A stretch of DNA of 64,000 bases, taken from the NCBI GenBank assembly GCA_003024175.1, contig MDYQ01000448.1, positions 62,001 through 126,000 on the forward strand, in the 5' to 3' direction. The notes beneath the pieces were generated by a model. It was given only the letters and a program-made list of their open reading frames with translations, had not been told where the DNA came from and ran no database searches. This document shows positions 45,221 to 56,984 of this stretch, piece by piece. Source of the stretch: Planoprotostelium fungivorum (lineage: Eukaryota > Evosea > Variosea > Cavosteliida > Cavosteliaceae). Positions within the stretch are counted from its first letter, which is position 1; each line of letters opens with the position of its first letter. A program made the position numbers and the translations under genes.

Positions 45221-45829
45221 GTTCTCTGATAAACATGCCTTTATGTTCTTCAACTCTGTCTCTTCTCTCTTCTTCTCCTTCAATTCTTTCTTTACTCTCT
45301 TGTCTTCCTCACCTTGAACTCTGTCTTGTACTATTCTCTCGGTCACTCCTCCATCACTTGTGCCCTCTTGACTTTCTAGACGTGACTCCTTCCATATGTC
45401 TGTTATCTCTTTCATCGATGGGAACAATGGCTGTCTAACTCTTTTCTCCCCTCATCTTCTCCACGATCACTCCGAGGCAGTTGAGCCTACGTCACGCAAG
45501 AGATTCCAAATCGCAGGTAATCACGAGCTCCACCACAAAGAGAGAGCGAAAAGGGAAGATTACCTTCACACTAGTTCCACAGAGTTCGCCAGAGGAGAGC
45601 TGTGGCGGTTACCCGCCATTGATTCTGCAGAAGAGCCAGCGGTTAGTTTGCGGTAATTACCGCAGGAAGAAATTTTTACCACAGAACTACACCGGTGTGA
45701 AGCGCATCTCTTGTTGCATCACAGTGTAAAATCGAGACTAGATCGCTCTCTCTTGAAGGAGAAGGTTAAGGAAACGATAGAGAGGTGGAAAATAGGTCAC
45801 ACAGAGAAAAGTAGAGAAGAGAGAGAAAG
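45221..45829. other. Intergenic region with a perfect 14-bp palindrome
   Basis: This 609-nt stretch between RPS2 and the BRM-like gene starts with a pyrimidine-rich 3' region. It contains the palindrome GCGGTAATTACCGC (45650-45663) and a nearby ACACCGGTGT (about 45687-45696). No protein frame is convincing. It presumably includes the promoter of the downstream gene. Confidence 0.5.
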
Positions 45830-48800
45830 ATGGACCCACCAGGGGGCAGACCTCCCCCACAAGCAATGAAGCGTGAGTTCGTTTCGTCTATATAATCTTA
45901 ATTTTGAGCTCTTTCTATTCTGGGGGCACATTTACCGTATTTCGTTCAGACATCTGATGATCTCTTATAGTTTCACCCGAGCAAATACAGCAGGTGAAAG
46001 AGGTACGTATAAAACTAAACTATGAGCGGCGTAACTAATTCCACGCCAGCAATTTGATAAGTTACAAAGAGATGGAGTTCCACCGAGCGATGAGAGAATG
46101 AAATACGTGATGAGCCTCTTGAGCGTGAGATATTTCGAAAGCCACATCTCCACTCATTTTATTTAGCAATACCAACAGCAACAGCAAGCCAACAATCCAA
46201 ACGGAGGTAGGATGGGTCCTAACCCGAACGGTTACCCTCCAGCCATGGGAAGAGGCGCCCCAACGATGCCTTACGGCCAGGCGGGAGTCAACAACCCTAA
46301 TGGTAAGTCGCACGATGCGTTCGAGTTCTCACGAGAGATGCAGCCGCTGGCATGAACCCAGGCATGGTCAACTATAACCCCGTACCCCAGCCACCACCCG
46401 GTACGTCTCTCTACACCGTTGTAGATCTCCTCTGACACCTCTCAGGCGGACAACCCAGAGGCATCACCTCCCACCAGCTCTTCCAGCTTAGAGCACAGAT
46501 ACTCGCCTTCAAGTACCTCTCTAGAAACATGGCCCTGCCCAACAAACTCCTCGCTGCCATCCGAACGTTCAGCATGAGGTCCCTTCAGCAGCAGAACGCC
46601 CTACAGCAGCAACAGCAACAGCAGCAGGGTCCGGCAGGTATGAACCAGCCAGGCATGATGGGAGGTCTCGGAGCGGGAAACGCAAACAACAACAACATTC
46701 TCGTCAACGCTCTACCCAATCCCAACATGGCCAGCGTCAACCCCAATCCCATGGGAAACGTAAACCCGGGTGGCATGGGAAACGTCAATCCTAATCCCAT
46801 GGGAAACGTCAACCCGAATGCGATGGGAAACGTGAACCCCAACATGGGCATGCAGAGGAACATGACACCCGAGCAGACTCAACAGCAGTACGTCGCCGCC
46901 ATGAAGGGACAACAGTTCCTCAAGATGCAGCAGCAACAGCAGCAGCAGGGTGGTAACGCTGCGGGGAACAACCCCAACAACGGAGGAGCCTTTCAGATGC
47001 AGAACACCGGAGGGATGAATCTGGGAAACTTTGGGAACGCAGGGGGTCACGGTGGAGGAAGGGTGGGACCCAGCAACGGAACGAACAATGGAAGCGGACT
47101 GATCAACACAAACAACATGGGGGGGTCGGGAAACGCTAGTGTCAGCTCTGGAAGTGAGACACACTCGATCAGATGTGTGGGACTGAAAGGGACAGATAAC
47201 TCGAACGGAGCACCAGCGGGTCATTCGCTGAGTAATGGCATGAGTTCTGTAATGATGGGTGCCGCTGCATCTACAACGCAACCTCAAGTTGGCGTACAAC
47301 AATCTCAACAGGGTCTAGCTGCTGACCCAGACCACCAGGTGTCCCCTCATCTCTCCACGCTTCCTCCTATACTCTCCATCTACAACGCATCGTCCACCTC
47401 TCGCTGAACGAATCGAGAGGAGACGAAGGAGATCATTCTGACGTAGAGCAGGTTATACAACTAATCGGGGGTAAGCCCGAAGCCCTGCAGTTGTCCTTTG
47501 TGCTGCAAGAGAGGGAAAAAAGAATCAAACAGAGAATGCAAAAGAGAATCCACGAGCTAGGAATGCTCCCCCCCGATGTCCCATCAGATATCCGTCGCAG
47601 AGCCAGCATCGAGATCCGTCAGATCCGCCTCCTCGAGGTGCAGAAGAAGGTGATCCATCTACACCGTTGTAGACGCTCATCCCAGTAGGTTCGCGGGGAG
47701 ATCGCGCAGAAGATGAGAAGGATGATGAACGTGGACGCGTACAGCGACCCACAGAATCCAAAGCGATTGAAGAGAAGAGAGAAGGAGATGAGTCGAGAGA
47801 CTCAGATCAGGGCAGACAGTCTCCTCCACCAGAGAGTCGACAGTGACCTCGTTCGAAGACAGAAACACGCAGAGATGATGGCTGCCGTACTGAAGCACGC
47901 CAAGGACTTTAAAGATTTTCACGCACACCGCCAGAAGAGACAGAGAAAGGTGAGAGGAGAGGGAAGGTGGACCTGACGAGGGTAGATCTCGAAGGACATT
48001 GTCAACTACCACACGAACAAGCAGAGACAGCAGCAGCAGGAGGATGAGAAGAAGAAGAGGGCACGTCTGGAGGCACTGAAGAACGAAGACGAAGACGAGT
48101 ACATCAAGTTTCTGGATGAAGCAAAGAACGAGAGACTGGCCATGCTGCTGAAACAGACCGACGAGTATCTCAGCAAGATCGGTTCCCTCCTTCAGTCCAG
48201 GATGGGAAAGGATGACATCGAAGAGATGAAAGAGCTGAAGATGAAGAAGAAGAGGAAGAAGGGAGAAGAGGTGAGATGTCGTAGGCACAAACGAGCTGAA
48301 GAGAGCAGGCACCAAAGGAGGAGAAGGTGGAAGAGAAGGAGGGGAAGGAAGAGAAGACGGATGAGGCTCAAGCCTTAGAGGCGGGAACGGAGGTAGCAGG
48401 AGGTACTGCGGTGGAGAGGAACAAGAAGTACTACACCATGGCCCACAAGATCCAAGAAGAGATCACCTCACAGCCAGACATGATCGTCGGAGGCAAGCTG
48501 AAGAACTACCAACTGCAGGGCCTCCAGTGGTTGGTCTCCCTCTACAACAACAAACTGAACGGTATCCTTGCCGATGAGATGGGTCTGGGAAAGACGATCC
48601 AGACGATCTCCCTCGTGGGACATCTCATGGAGAAGAAGGGAGACAACGGTCCCTTCATGGTCGTCGTACCTCTCTCCACCATCAGCAACTGGACTCTCGA
48701 GTTCAGCAAGTGGGCTCCATCCGTCAACGTGGTGGTGTACAAGGTGAGAGAGGGAGATCTGAATGACAGGGGATGACGTGTACAGGGTAAACCCTCCGTG

Positions 48801-51568
48801 AGAAAGCAGATCTACAAGGATGAGATCATGAACAGCAAGTTCAACGTGGTCGTCATCTCTTACGAGTACGTCATGATGGACAAGTCCGATCTATCCAAGA
48901 TCGAATGGGACTACATCATTGTAGACGAGGGTCACCGCATCAAGAACAGGAACAGCAAGCTGAGCAACACACTCCGTCAGTACATGTCCAGACACAGACT
49001 CCTTCTCACGGGTACACCCCTCCAGAATGATCTGGGAGAGCTGTGGTCCCTCCTCAATTTCCTCCTCCCTCAGATCTTCAACTCTTCCGACAACTTTGAG
49101 CAGTGGTTCAACGCTCCCTTTGCCTTTGCACAGAAGAAGGGAAAGATGGAGACCATACAGCCCAACGAAGAGGAGACTCTTCTCATCATCCACAGACTCC
49201 ACAAGGTGAGATAGAGAGACTTCCTTCTCTTCTGACGCGAGCAGGTCTTACGTCCCTTCTTACTGAGGAGATTGAAATCTGACGTGGAGAGTGAATTACC
49301 CGATAAGGTGCGTTGTAGATGGAGGAGGGAGGTGACGTGTACAGGTGGAGACGGTGCTCAAGTGCGAGCTCTCTGCGATGCAGAAGAAGATGTACAAGAC
49401 CATGATGGAGACCAAGAGCATCGGAATCAATGATACCACCAACAAGGGTAGAAAGAAGCAAGGGTTCAACAACACCCTCATGCAGCTACAGAAGATCTGC
49501 AACCACCCCTACGTCTTCCAGGTGTGTCCTCTATCTCATCTCTCTTCTCTCCTGTACATTCTTTGTATATCATCTCTCTTCTCTCCTGTACATCCTCTGT
49601 ATATCATCTCTTCTCTTGTGTACATCCATTCATCATCTCTTCTCTCCATTAGATCCATTCATCATCTCTTCTCTACTGAACGATATCAGCCCAACTACCT
49701 GCAAGACCACAACATGGTTCGAGTGTCCGGAAAGTTCAGCTTGATCGATCGAATTCTACCCAAGCTACGACAGGCAGGGCACAGGATCTTGATCTTCAAT
49801 CAGATGACCTCCGTGATGGACATCATGGAAGACTACTTCCAGATGATGAACTGGACTTATCTTCGATTGGACGGCACCACCAAGGCCGACGAGAGGGCAG
49901 ACATGGTGCGTCTGTGGAACGAACCCGACACGCAGTACTGGCTCTTCATCTTGTCCACCAAGGCAGGTGGTCTCGGTCTCAATCTGCAGACGGCCGACAC
50001 CGTCATCATCTTTGACACCGATTGGAACCCCCAGGCTGATCTACAGGCCCAAGACAGAGCCCACAGAATTGGACAGAAGAACGAGGTGAGACATCACAAT
50101 CGAATCTTCATTCGAATTGTACTCGATGTCCATCTTCATTTGACTCACGAGAGTAGGTTCGTGTCTTCCGTTTGGTGTCACAGAATTCGGTGGAAGAGAA
50201 GATCTTGGAGAGGGCGACGTTCAAGTTGGATGTAGACGCGAAGGTCATCCAGGCCGGAATGTTCAACAACCACGCGAACGACAAGATGAGAGCGGCCATG
50301 CTGGAGAACCTTCTCCACGATGACGCCGACGACAAGGAGCTCGAGGTCGTCACCTCTGACGAGCAGGTGAGTCATCCACACGGAAGACTCGACTGAATGT
50401 CACAGATCAACTCTCTCATCGCCAGAAGTGACGACGAATACCAACTGTTCCAGCAGATGGATCAGGAGAGAAACGAGAGGGAAGAGAAGGAGTGGGCGGA
50501 GAGGGGAGCCGAACGACCCACGAGGTTGATGACGGAGGAAGAGCTTCCCGAGTGGATGAACATTGCTGCCGATGAGAGTGAGGAGGACATCACAGAGACA
50601 CACGGAAGGGGAAGGAGGGAGAGACCTGAAGTGACGTACAACATCTCCGATGTGGATTTAGAAGAGAGCTCTTCGGAGGGAGAGAAGAGGAAGAGGAGCG
50701 ATGATGAGGGGGAGGAGAAGGGAAGCAAGAGGGCGAAGAAATCAAAGAAGCCAGCTTCACCCGATTCTTCGTCGGGCATTACGGGTGCCGGTGCAGGAAA
50801 GAGACCGAAAGGTGAGGCGTCACATCGACATCACATCGACATCACATCGACATCACATCGACATCACATCGACATCACATCGACATCACATCGACATCAC
50901 ATCGACATCAATATCACATCAACATCGACATCAACATCACATCAACATCGACATCACATCAACATCACATCAACATCGACATCAAATGGATCTATGATGG
51001 AATCGATGACTGATGATGTAAAGGAACGGCACCCGATGTGACATCGAAGATGGAAGACATCTGGAACACAGTTGCAGGAGGTGAGAGTGCAGAGAGAGAG
51101 GGAGAATGACAAGAACAGCGACGGTGGAGGATGGAACGACACCTTCGAGCATATTTATGAAGTTACCGAGCAAGAGGGACTACAAGGACTACTACCAGGT
51201 CATCAGCCACCCCATGTCCATGAAGAAGATCCAAGAGAACATCAAGAACTACAGATCCCCTGCAGAATTCAGGAGGGACTTTGAAACCCTCTTCAACAAT
51301 GCGAAGAAGTACAACCAGCAGGGTTCACAAGTCTTCTCCTACGCCGTCACTCTTCAGGTACATCCTCTCTATCGGATCGATTTCCATCCTTACGATTGTC
51401 TCCATGTATATATCCTTGTTATCATCTCACACGATACAGGGAGTGTTTAATAATGAATATAACAATGCGTTCGAGAGCTTGCCCATGGATGAGTACAGCA
51501 ATTCTTCCATGCACAACATGGACAGCAACGCCAATGAGGAGGACTCCGATGACGACTCTGGTGTGTAG
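45830..51568 (+). CDS. brm: BRM/SNF2-type SWI/SNF chromatin-remodelling ATPase with bromodomain
   Basis: The N-terminus ([14 protein letters not shown]) leads to a QLQ domain ([20 protein letters not shown]) and a Gln/Asn/Met-rich tract with tandem MGNVNPN units (46741-46850). An HSA-like basic region follows ([13 protein letters not shown]-type helices, 47.5-48.3 kb). The helicase core shows [86 protein letters not shown] and [11 protein letters not shown] SnAC-like segment ([20 protein letters not shown]) and a C-terminal bromodomain ([31 protein letters not shown]) complete the BRM plan. About 14 introns occur. The complex slides nucleosomes at promoters. The ISWI and CHD families lack this QLQ-HSA-bromodomain set. 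Confidence 0.95.
46410..46425. repeat. TCTACA...TGTAGA hairpin inside a 45-nt intron
   Basis: Intron 46401-46445 of the BRM-like gene contains TCTACA (46410-46415), CCGT, then TGTAGA (46420-46425). It is the same palindromic motif seen in other genes of the window. Confidence 0.7.
47657..47674. repeat. ATCTACA...TGTAGAC near-palindrome inside a 39-nt intron
   Basis: Intron 47650-47688 of the BRM-like gene consists largely of this motif, with one mismatch in the outermost base of the arms. Exons on either side join in frame (LEVQKK to VRGEIAQKM). Confidence 0.75.
50813..50990. repeat. ATCGACATCACA minisatellite in an intron
   Basis: A 12-nt unit ATCGACATCACA is repeated about seven times, then degenerates to ACATCAACATCG variants. 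It lies in an intron of the BRM-like gene upstream of the bromodomain exons. Its total length makes this intron, about 250 nt, the longest of the gene. Confidence 0.9.
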
Positions 51569-51808
51569 TCTCATCCTCTTTGTCCTCATCCTCACCTATC
51601 ATTAGGAATGATGTAATTCGGTCGCCAGTTGTTTGAATAAATCACCCAATGTAATCGTCCTCTATTTTCTATCGAGTGTATTGCACCTTCGATGTTGTAT
51701 TGACACGAAGATCGTGACAATGGTAAGATGATTCCAATGATTGAGATGGAATCGATTGTGATGAACCCATCGAGAGGATGATGAACAGCAAAAGTGATTT
51801 CGAAGAGT

Positions 51809-52773
51809 TTATTCGTCTTCGTTCTCCTTGGCCTTCTGCTTCAATACTTCCTCCAACACCTCAGCCAGTTCCTTATCTCCGACGGGTGAGAATCCCACAT
51901 TACCATCACCACTCTTGTACAGCTTGTGAATATCCACTGCAACTCTTCAGTCTTTTCCCTCTCTTACCACTCACGCTTGTCTGCCGTCAGGTTCGTAGAG
52001 TCCATCGTCTTGGTCATGACCTTGACAGCCAAGAAGAGAGCCTCCTTGGTGGTGAACTCTGGCTTCCACTCCGTCTTCAAGATGGACTGGGCGCTCCTGT
52101 TGTTGTCTCCGATGGCGTAAGCCTTCCAGCCTCCGTAGTTTCCCGATGGATCGGACTGGTAGAGTTGGAATCCGTACTGCTTGTCCCATCCGGCAAAGAG
52201 GAAGGCCACACCAAAGGGTCGCAGTCCTCCAAATTGAGTGTATCCCTGCTTCAGATCGCAGATCTGTTGGACCAAGTGTTCCACTGGAATGGGTGACTGT
52301 GGTGGATGAGATGGGAGGGAGGGACGGGAGTTACCTGGTAGGCGTAGGTGTATTGCTGGGCCTTCAATCTGGCATTGTTGATGAGGATGTTGGCGTCAGA
52401 GGTGATACCGGCGACAGCACAAGCGATGTGGTCGTCGATCTTGTACATCTTCTCTGGTCAACGTGAGATGCATCATCCTGAAATCACATCATACCTGAGG
52501 AGATGGATGGCTCCAATAACTTTGAAGTGTGTTTCTTCTCTGCGGCTAATATGATGCCATCAGTGGCCAGGATGCCAAGAGCGGCTCCTGCTTGATCAAT
52601 GGCTTGCATAGCATATTCGACCTGAAACAGTCTTCCTACATTCCATTCAGTCACCCTCGTAATCGTTCTTTCAGACTAACCCTCTGGGGAGAAGATGGTC
52701 GTTCTCGAATCATAACGCCGGGCCTGATATACGTGAGTCCAATGTGTGACTGAGAGTGTGAAAGACTCACCAT
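51809..52773 (-). CDS. PSMA4: 20S proteasome alpha subunit PSMA4
   Basis: The first coding exon is just ATG (52771-52773). After a 56-nt intron the protein continues [19 protein letters not shown] with [12 protein letters not shown], the N-terminal gate and helix typical of PSMA4 (yeast Pre9). Further blocks are [60 protein letters not shown] and [20 protein letters not shown]. It ends in an acidic/basic tail [10 protein letters not shown]. It forms part of the outer ring of the 20S core. Length, about 250 residues, fits. Exon joins at 52260-52330 and 52445-52500 follow the family without gaps. Confidence 0.95.
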
Positions 52774-52932
52774 TTTATGTGTATATTTACTTCCTGTGAT
52801 AAGCTGCGGCTGATGGGCGATGTAAAGTCTTTTGAAATTGGAAGGACACGTGCGACGTCATCAAACATCATAATTCTTATTCTCTTGTCATCATCTACAA
52901 CAATTTTTAGTATTTTTTCGTGATGAGATCTG

Positions 52933-53757
52933 ATGCAAGGAGATAACGGCGATACGCTGCTCAAAGAGATCAAAGAAGAGATCGATGTGTTGAAGGATAT
53001 CACCAGGAGAATCCGCGAAGAGAATAATGGACCGTCCACCACTCAACTTCTCACGACTGCCCAACGGAGTAGAGAGACCATCTCAATCCTCATGCAACAG
53101 TTGAGAATGACAGCGGATTCTCTAAACGCAATTTCACAATACAAACCTCATCAACGAGCCAAGATGACATCAGAGAAGAGGAAGGCGAAGAAGAAGAAGA
53201 AGAAAGAAGAAAAGAAGTTGGAAGAGCTTGTCACACAAGAGTGGATGGTTGCAAGGAAGAAAGCGAGTGACGCCAAACTTGAAGAGGCCAAGAGAAAGAA
53301 CAGAGAGGCACAGATACAGAAACAGAGGAGAATCGACAAGAAGAGATTGGCAGAGAGGAGAATTGTTCTCATGAAGTTGGAAGAGCTGCGTTACGTTCGA
53401 GCCATCAAGTCCGGGCTCACCATCGATCCTCAATCAGACCCACCACCTCTCCCTTTCATCATCCAACAGACCATCCAGAAGAGAGAAGAAACGAGAGGAG
53501 AAGAAGAGAGAGGAGAAGATCGCCCAGACTCACATTACTTTGATCGCTTCATGGAAGATGAGACGACGAGGGAAGTACAGAAGGGTATACAGTATCCACC
53601 ACCCAACGTGAGCATCCACAAGAAGACCGTAGAACGATTCTACGGACAACACATGGACTCTGTGTCCCAATTGGTCACCCTCCGACGGGTTTGGGACTCC
53701 TTCTTGGTGGCACCGGGAACACCCTCCGCTTCAAGGATACCGGATCAAGACATGTGA
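52933..53757 (+). CDS. PDCD7: PDCD7/U11-59K-like minor spliceosome protein (tentative)
   Basis: This single exon encodes 274 residues. A helical N-terminal half (LLKEIKEEIDVLKDITRRIR) is followed by a strongly basic coiled segment (RKAKKKKKKEEKKLEEL) and further Lys/Arg/Glu helices. The C-terminal part has LVTLRRVWDSFLVAPGTPSA followed by SRIPDQDM. The ending resembles that of PDCD7, the 59-kDa U11/U12 di-snRNP protein, with its IRRxWDxFLVP motif and an IP pair shortly after. PDCD7 binds U11 and is used only in minor (U12-type) splicing. The C-terminal WVxPPxP segment of PDCD7 is absent here, so this is a moderate call; other basic coiled-coil nuclear proteins remain possible. Confidence 0.5.
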   Translation: MQGDNGDTLLKEIKEEIDVLKDITRRIREENNGPSTTQLLTTAQRSRETISILMQQLRMTADSLNAISQYKPHQRAKMTSEKRKAKKKKKKEEKKLEELVTQEWMVARKKASDAKLEEAKRKNREAQIQKQRRIDKKRLAERRIVLMKLEELRYVRAIKSGLTIDPQSDPPPLPFIIQQTIQKREETRGEEERGEDRPDSHYFDRFMEDETTREVQKGIQYPPPNVSIHKKTVERFYGQHMDSVSQLVTLRRVWDSFLVAPGTPSASRIPDQDM

Positions 53758-53807
53758 TACGATAGTCCCTGTAGTCTATGCTATTAATATATCATTATTA
53801 ATGTTGT

Positions 53808-53841
53808 CTATGCTATTAATATATTATTATTAATAGCATAG
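53808..53841. terminator. Perfect 14-bp inverted repeat downstream of the PDCD7-like gene
   Basis: The arms CTATGCTATTAATA and TATTAATAGCATAG are exact complements around a 6-nt loop. A further direct copy of the left arm starts at 53776. The hairpin is about 50 nt past the stop and could be a 3'-end structure or a decayed repeat; its role is unknown. Confidence 0.5.
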
Positions 53842-54066
53842 AATATAGTCTCTGACGAGAATAAACGCTCGTCTTGTTCTTTCATCGATGGGTGCAAGTC
53901 TCCCAAGGATGATGTCGTGACAGGGTTAAGGTGGCCGATCGATCACATTCTTACTCGAGACTGTCAAAATCATTGTGAGTCTACATGTTGAAGGAAAAGC
54001 GGTCGCAACCGAAGATTTTTCTCCCTGCTTGAGACGTGACAACCAACATATTCACCCGACAACAAG
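53842..54066. other. Intergenic region
   Basis: No coding frame or RNA gene is seen between the hairpin and the GH71 signal-peptide start. It presumably holds the glucanase promoter. Confidence 0.4.
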
Positions 54067-56104
54067 ATGCGAAGCATCATCTGTTTGTCTCTCGTGGCTC
54101 TCGCCGTAGCCCAGATTGCTTATCCTAATAATCCTGAATGCGGATGGGGAGATCAGGTACCCAACATGTTAACTCGTTATGGACAAAGACTGAACGTAAT
54201 ATAGACCTATCATGCTGTTGGAGATTGGGCCACTGATGCTGGTTCTTCAAGCAACTGGGATCCCGCCGAATCGAAGGGAGTAATGACCCCCACCTACGCC
54301 CAACCCTGTGAATACAAGGCTACCGTCACTGGTTTGGTTCCTGGCAAGAGTTATCAGTGGAAGGTGACCTCCCTTCGTTTAGACATCTCGTTGACAAGAG
54401 CAGGTCACCATCGGAGGCACATGGAACAACAACTGGGGTTGCAACGGCCAATTTGCCGCCAACTGCAACTTCCAAGCCGATCCCAGTGGTGGCATCGTCT
54501 TCAAGATCGTCGCCTCTTACGCTTACCCCCTCACCACTGAGTCAACCAACAACAACCCCACACCCAACCCCACACCCACCAACAACCCAACCCCTCCTCC
54601 CCCCAACAACAGTGGAAAGTACGTCTTTGCCCACTACATGATGGGCTACGCGTACGGAAGTGACCAAGCTTTCTTCCAGAAGGCCTCTCAGATGGCTCAA
54701 GGAGTTGGAGTTGATGCATTCGCCTGCAACGGTGATCATCGAAACATACATCATCACGATCTGATCTCTTCTCAGTGGGAAAGAACGACTGGCAGCCCGA
54801 CCGCTTCCAAAAGTTCTTGGACGGTGCCGCCTCTGTTGGGTTCAAGTTGTTCTTGTCCTTCGACATGAACGAGATCGACAACGACGTCAGCGTGCTGGAT
54901 AACTACGTCAACAAATTCGTGGACCACCCCGCTTACTTCAGGTGAGTGACATCACCTCCACATTCGATTCTGCACCAGGCTGATGACTCGAAGATACAAC
55001 GGTCGCCCCTTCGTCTCTACCTTCGCCGGTCAAGACAAGAACCTCGGCATCGGTGGCTCAGGAAACGACGCCTGGAACAAGTGGAAGACTCAGGTGACAC
55101 ATCATCACGTCACCACGATGATGACGAAGCTCACTTCTCTCAGCACGTGGGTGGAAAGAACATCTTCTTCTGCCCCAACTTCTTCGGTGATCTCGCCGGT
55201 AACTACAACCAATACCCCGTCATCGACTGTCTCTTCTCTTGGGACGCCTGGGGCTCTTCCTCTTCCAACGGAAGAGATGTTCCCGCCATCAACACTGCCC
55301 ACTCTCAGGGAAAGCAGTACATGACAGGTGTGGCCCCGTGGTTCTACTGCCACTTGCCTCAGTGGGGTAAGAACTGGTTCTGGCCTCAGGGTACTTCCCA
55401 GGGAGACTCCAACATCTACTCCACCAGATGGTCTCAGGCCATCCAGGTATCGCATCTCTCGAATCTGCGAATCGCTGACGGATTCAGTCCGGCTCCGACT
55501 TTGTGGAGATCATCACCTGGAACGATTACTCCGAGTCCTCTTACATCGCTCCCCTCACTCAGGAGGTACAATTGAGACCGATGACGTCATCTGACATCAT
55601 TCTAACAGGTCCCCGACTTCGCCCACGCTTACGTGGACGGAATGGATCACGGAGGATGGTATGGAATGACCGCCTACTACGCCAATTGGTTCAAGACCGG
55701 TCAGTCTCAGCCCTCTAAGAACTCTCTCTACTGGTCCTACAGAATCCACGGCAGAGACCAGGGCAGAAACGATCAGTACCCCAAGCCCACTCTCTTCTGG
55801 ACGGTGAGTGACAGGGGAGAGGAAGAAGCTGAATGGTGGACAGCCCGGAGACTGTGTGGGTGTTCACTCCATCGCGGCCAACACTGGTGCAAGCGTGAAC
55901 GTTAACATCGGAGGAAGAGACAACTGGCACAATGTCAACAGCACCACCTCCAGCTGGTGCGTTCCTTTCAATGGTGTGGGAGCTGTGAGGGTGTCGGTCA
56001 AGCTCAACGGACAGACCACCAACTCTCCCTACAACGGACCCGATATTCAGGGTGACGGTAACACGTACAACTTCAACGAATGGTCTGGTGTGATGGATTA
56101 TTGA
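54067..56104 (+). CDS. Secreted GH71-type alpha-1,3-glucanase (mutanase)
   Basis: A signal peptide (MRSIICLSLVALAVAQ) is followed by a small N-terminal beta module with paired cysteines (GTWNNNWGCNGQF). A Pro/Thr/Asn linker (PTPNPTPTNNPTPPPP) comes next. The GH71 domain then runs KYVFAHYMMGYAYG, VGVDAFACNVGKNDWQPDRF, FKLFLSFDMNEIDNDVSVLD, GRPFVSTFAGQD, FFCPNFFGD, DCLFSWDAWG and FVEIITWNDYSESSYIAP. GH71 enzymes cut alpha-1,3-glucan, a component of fungal walls. The tail beyond LFWT (DCVGVHSIAANTGASVNVNI) is a C-terminal beta module common in fungal GH71 enzymes. About seven introns show it is resident in the genome. It clusters with two other secreted-protein genes. Confidence 0.88.
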
Positions 56105-56289
56105 GATGGTACATCCACACAAGGGAATCTGTTGTTCGAATAGATCATCAAAAGTGATATATCCGTTTTCTTGGTTTGAGAAATCATGTCCTCCGTTGTT
56201 TGAATGTCCATGTCATTCGTCAGTCAGTGTCGAAAGGTCAAATTCGCTACAGAATTGAGCAAAAAGAAAGAAGCAGAAAGCCATCAAGC

Positions 56290-56984
56290 ATGAGAATCTC
56301 CCTCTTTTTCGCCCTCACTATCGTTTTGGTGTCTGCAGGTCTCAACCTACCCACCAAATACTCCATGGATGTGATCAACAACAAGAAGACGATCGTGAGT
56401 CCATATTCTAAATGCATCTGCTGACAGAATGAAGGCCCATTTTGCCTCTACTGGTGAGATCTTGTCCATGGTCGACAAATCCAAGCCCGAAGACTTCACC
56501 TTCGTTTGGTTCAAGTCTAATAACTCCGCTTATGTTTGGTCTGAGGTAATGTGTATTTCGGGCGAGTGGCATCTCACCATGTTACAGAAAAGCAAGTGCT
56601 CCTACTACGACACCAACACCCGCTATGCCAAGGAAGATCCCATCAACTGGGCCAATGAACACAACCAGTGAGAACATCTTCTTAATTCTATCGATGTTAC
56701 CGTCTCACCAAGAACTACAGACTCGTCTCCGTCTGCAACAGTGGCCTCCGTGTCGGAAGATTGTACGAGATCGATTACCAAGTGAGTTGAGACAATCGAG
56801 ATGATGGCTGAAGAAGGAACAGAGCGTCAAGACCAAGATGTGCGTCGCGCTCGATGGCAAGACACCCTACTGGGAGACAAACAAGGATCACCTCGATGAG
56901 ACCTTCACCTACTCCAACTTCAAGGCCAACTCCACCGAGCTCGATAACTTCCACCTCAGCTCCGATTGCTTCATCAAGCATTAA
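56290..56984 (+). CDS. Small secreted protein of unknown family
   Basis: Signal peptide MRISLFFALTIVLVSAGLN, then a mature part of about 170 residues. It includes YSMDVINNKKTIAHFASTGE, DFTFVWFKSNNSAYVWSE, KSKCSYYDTNTRYAKED, VCNSGLRVGRLYEIDYQ, KMCVALDGKTPYWETNKDHL and the end SSDCFIKH. Five cysteines suggest disulphides. No catalytic motif is visible and I do not recognise the family. The first intron ends GAATGAAG rather than at the nearer CTGACAG, because only that keeps the frame. It sits between the GH71 glucanase and the GDSL esterase. Confidence 0.7.

Noticed and set aside
44375-45427. 350-codon minus-strand open frame across RPS2
   Set aside because: It is the complement of a highly biased ribosomal protein gene with unmistakable RPS2 sequence on the plus strand.
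48560-48572. GGTATCCTTGCC as a U12-type 5' splice site
   Set aside because: It lies inside the helicase motif coding for [12 protein letters not shown] and is clearly exonic.
50813-50990. His/Ile/Asp/Thr repeat as a coding tandem repeat of the BRM protein
   Set aside because: All frames run through the repeat, but flanking splice signals and the absence of such a repeat in BRM families point to an intronic minisatellite.
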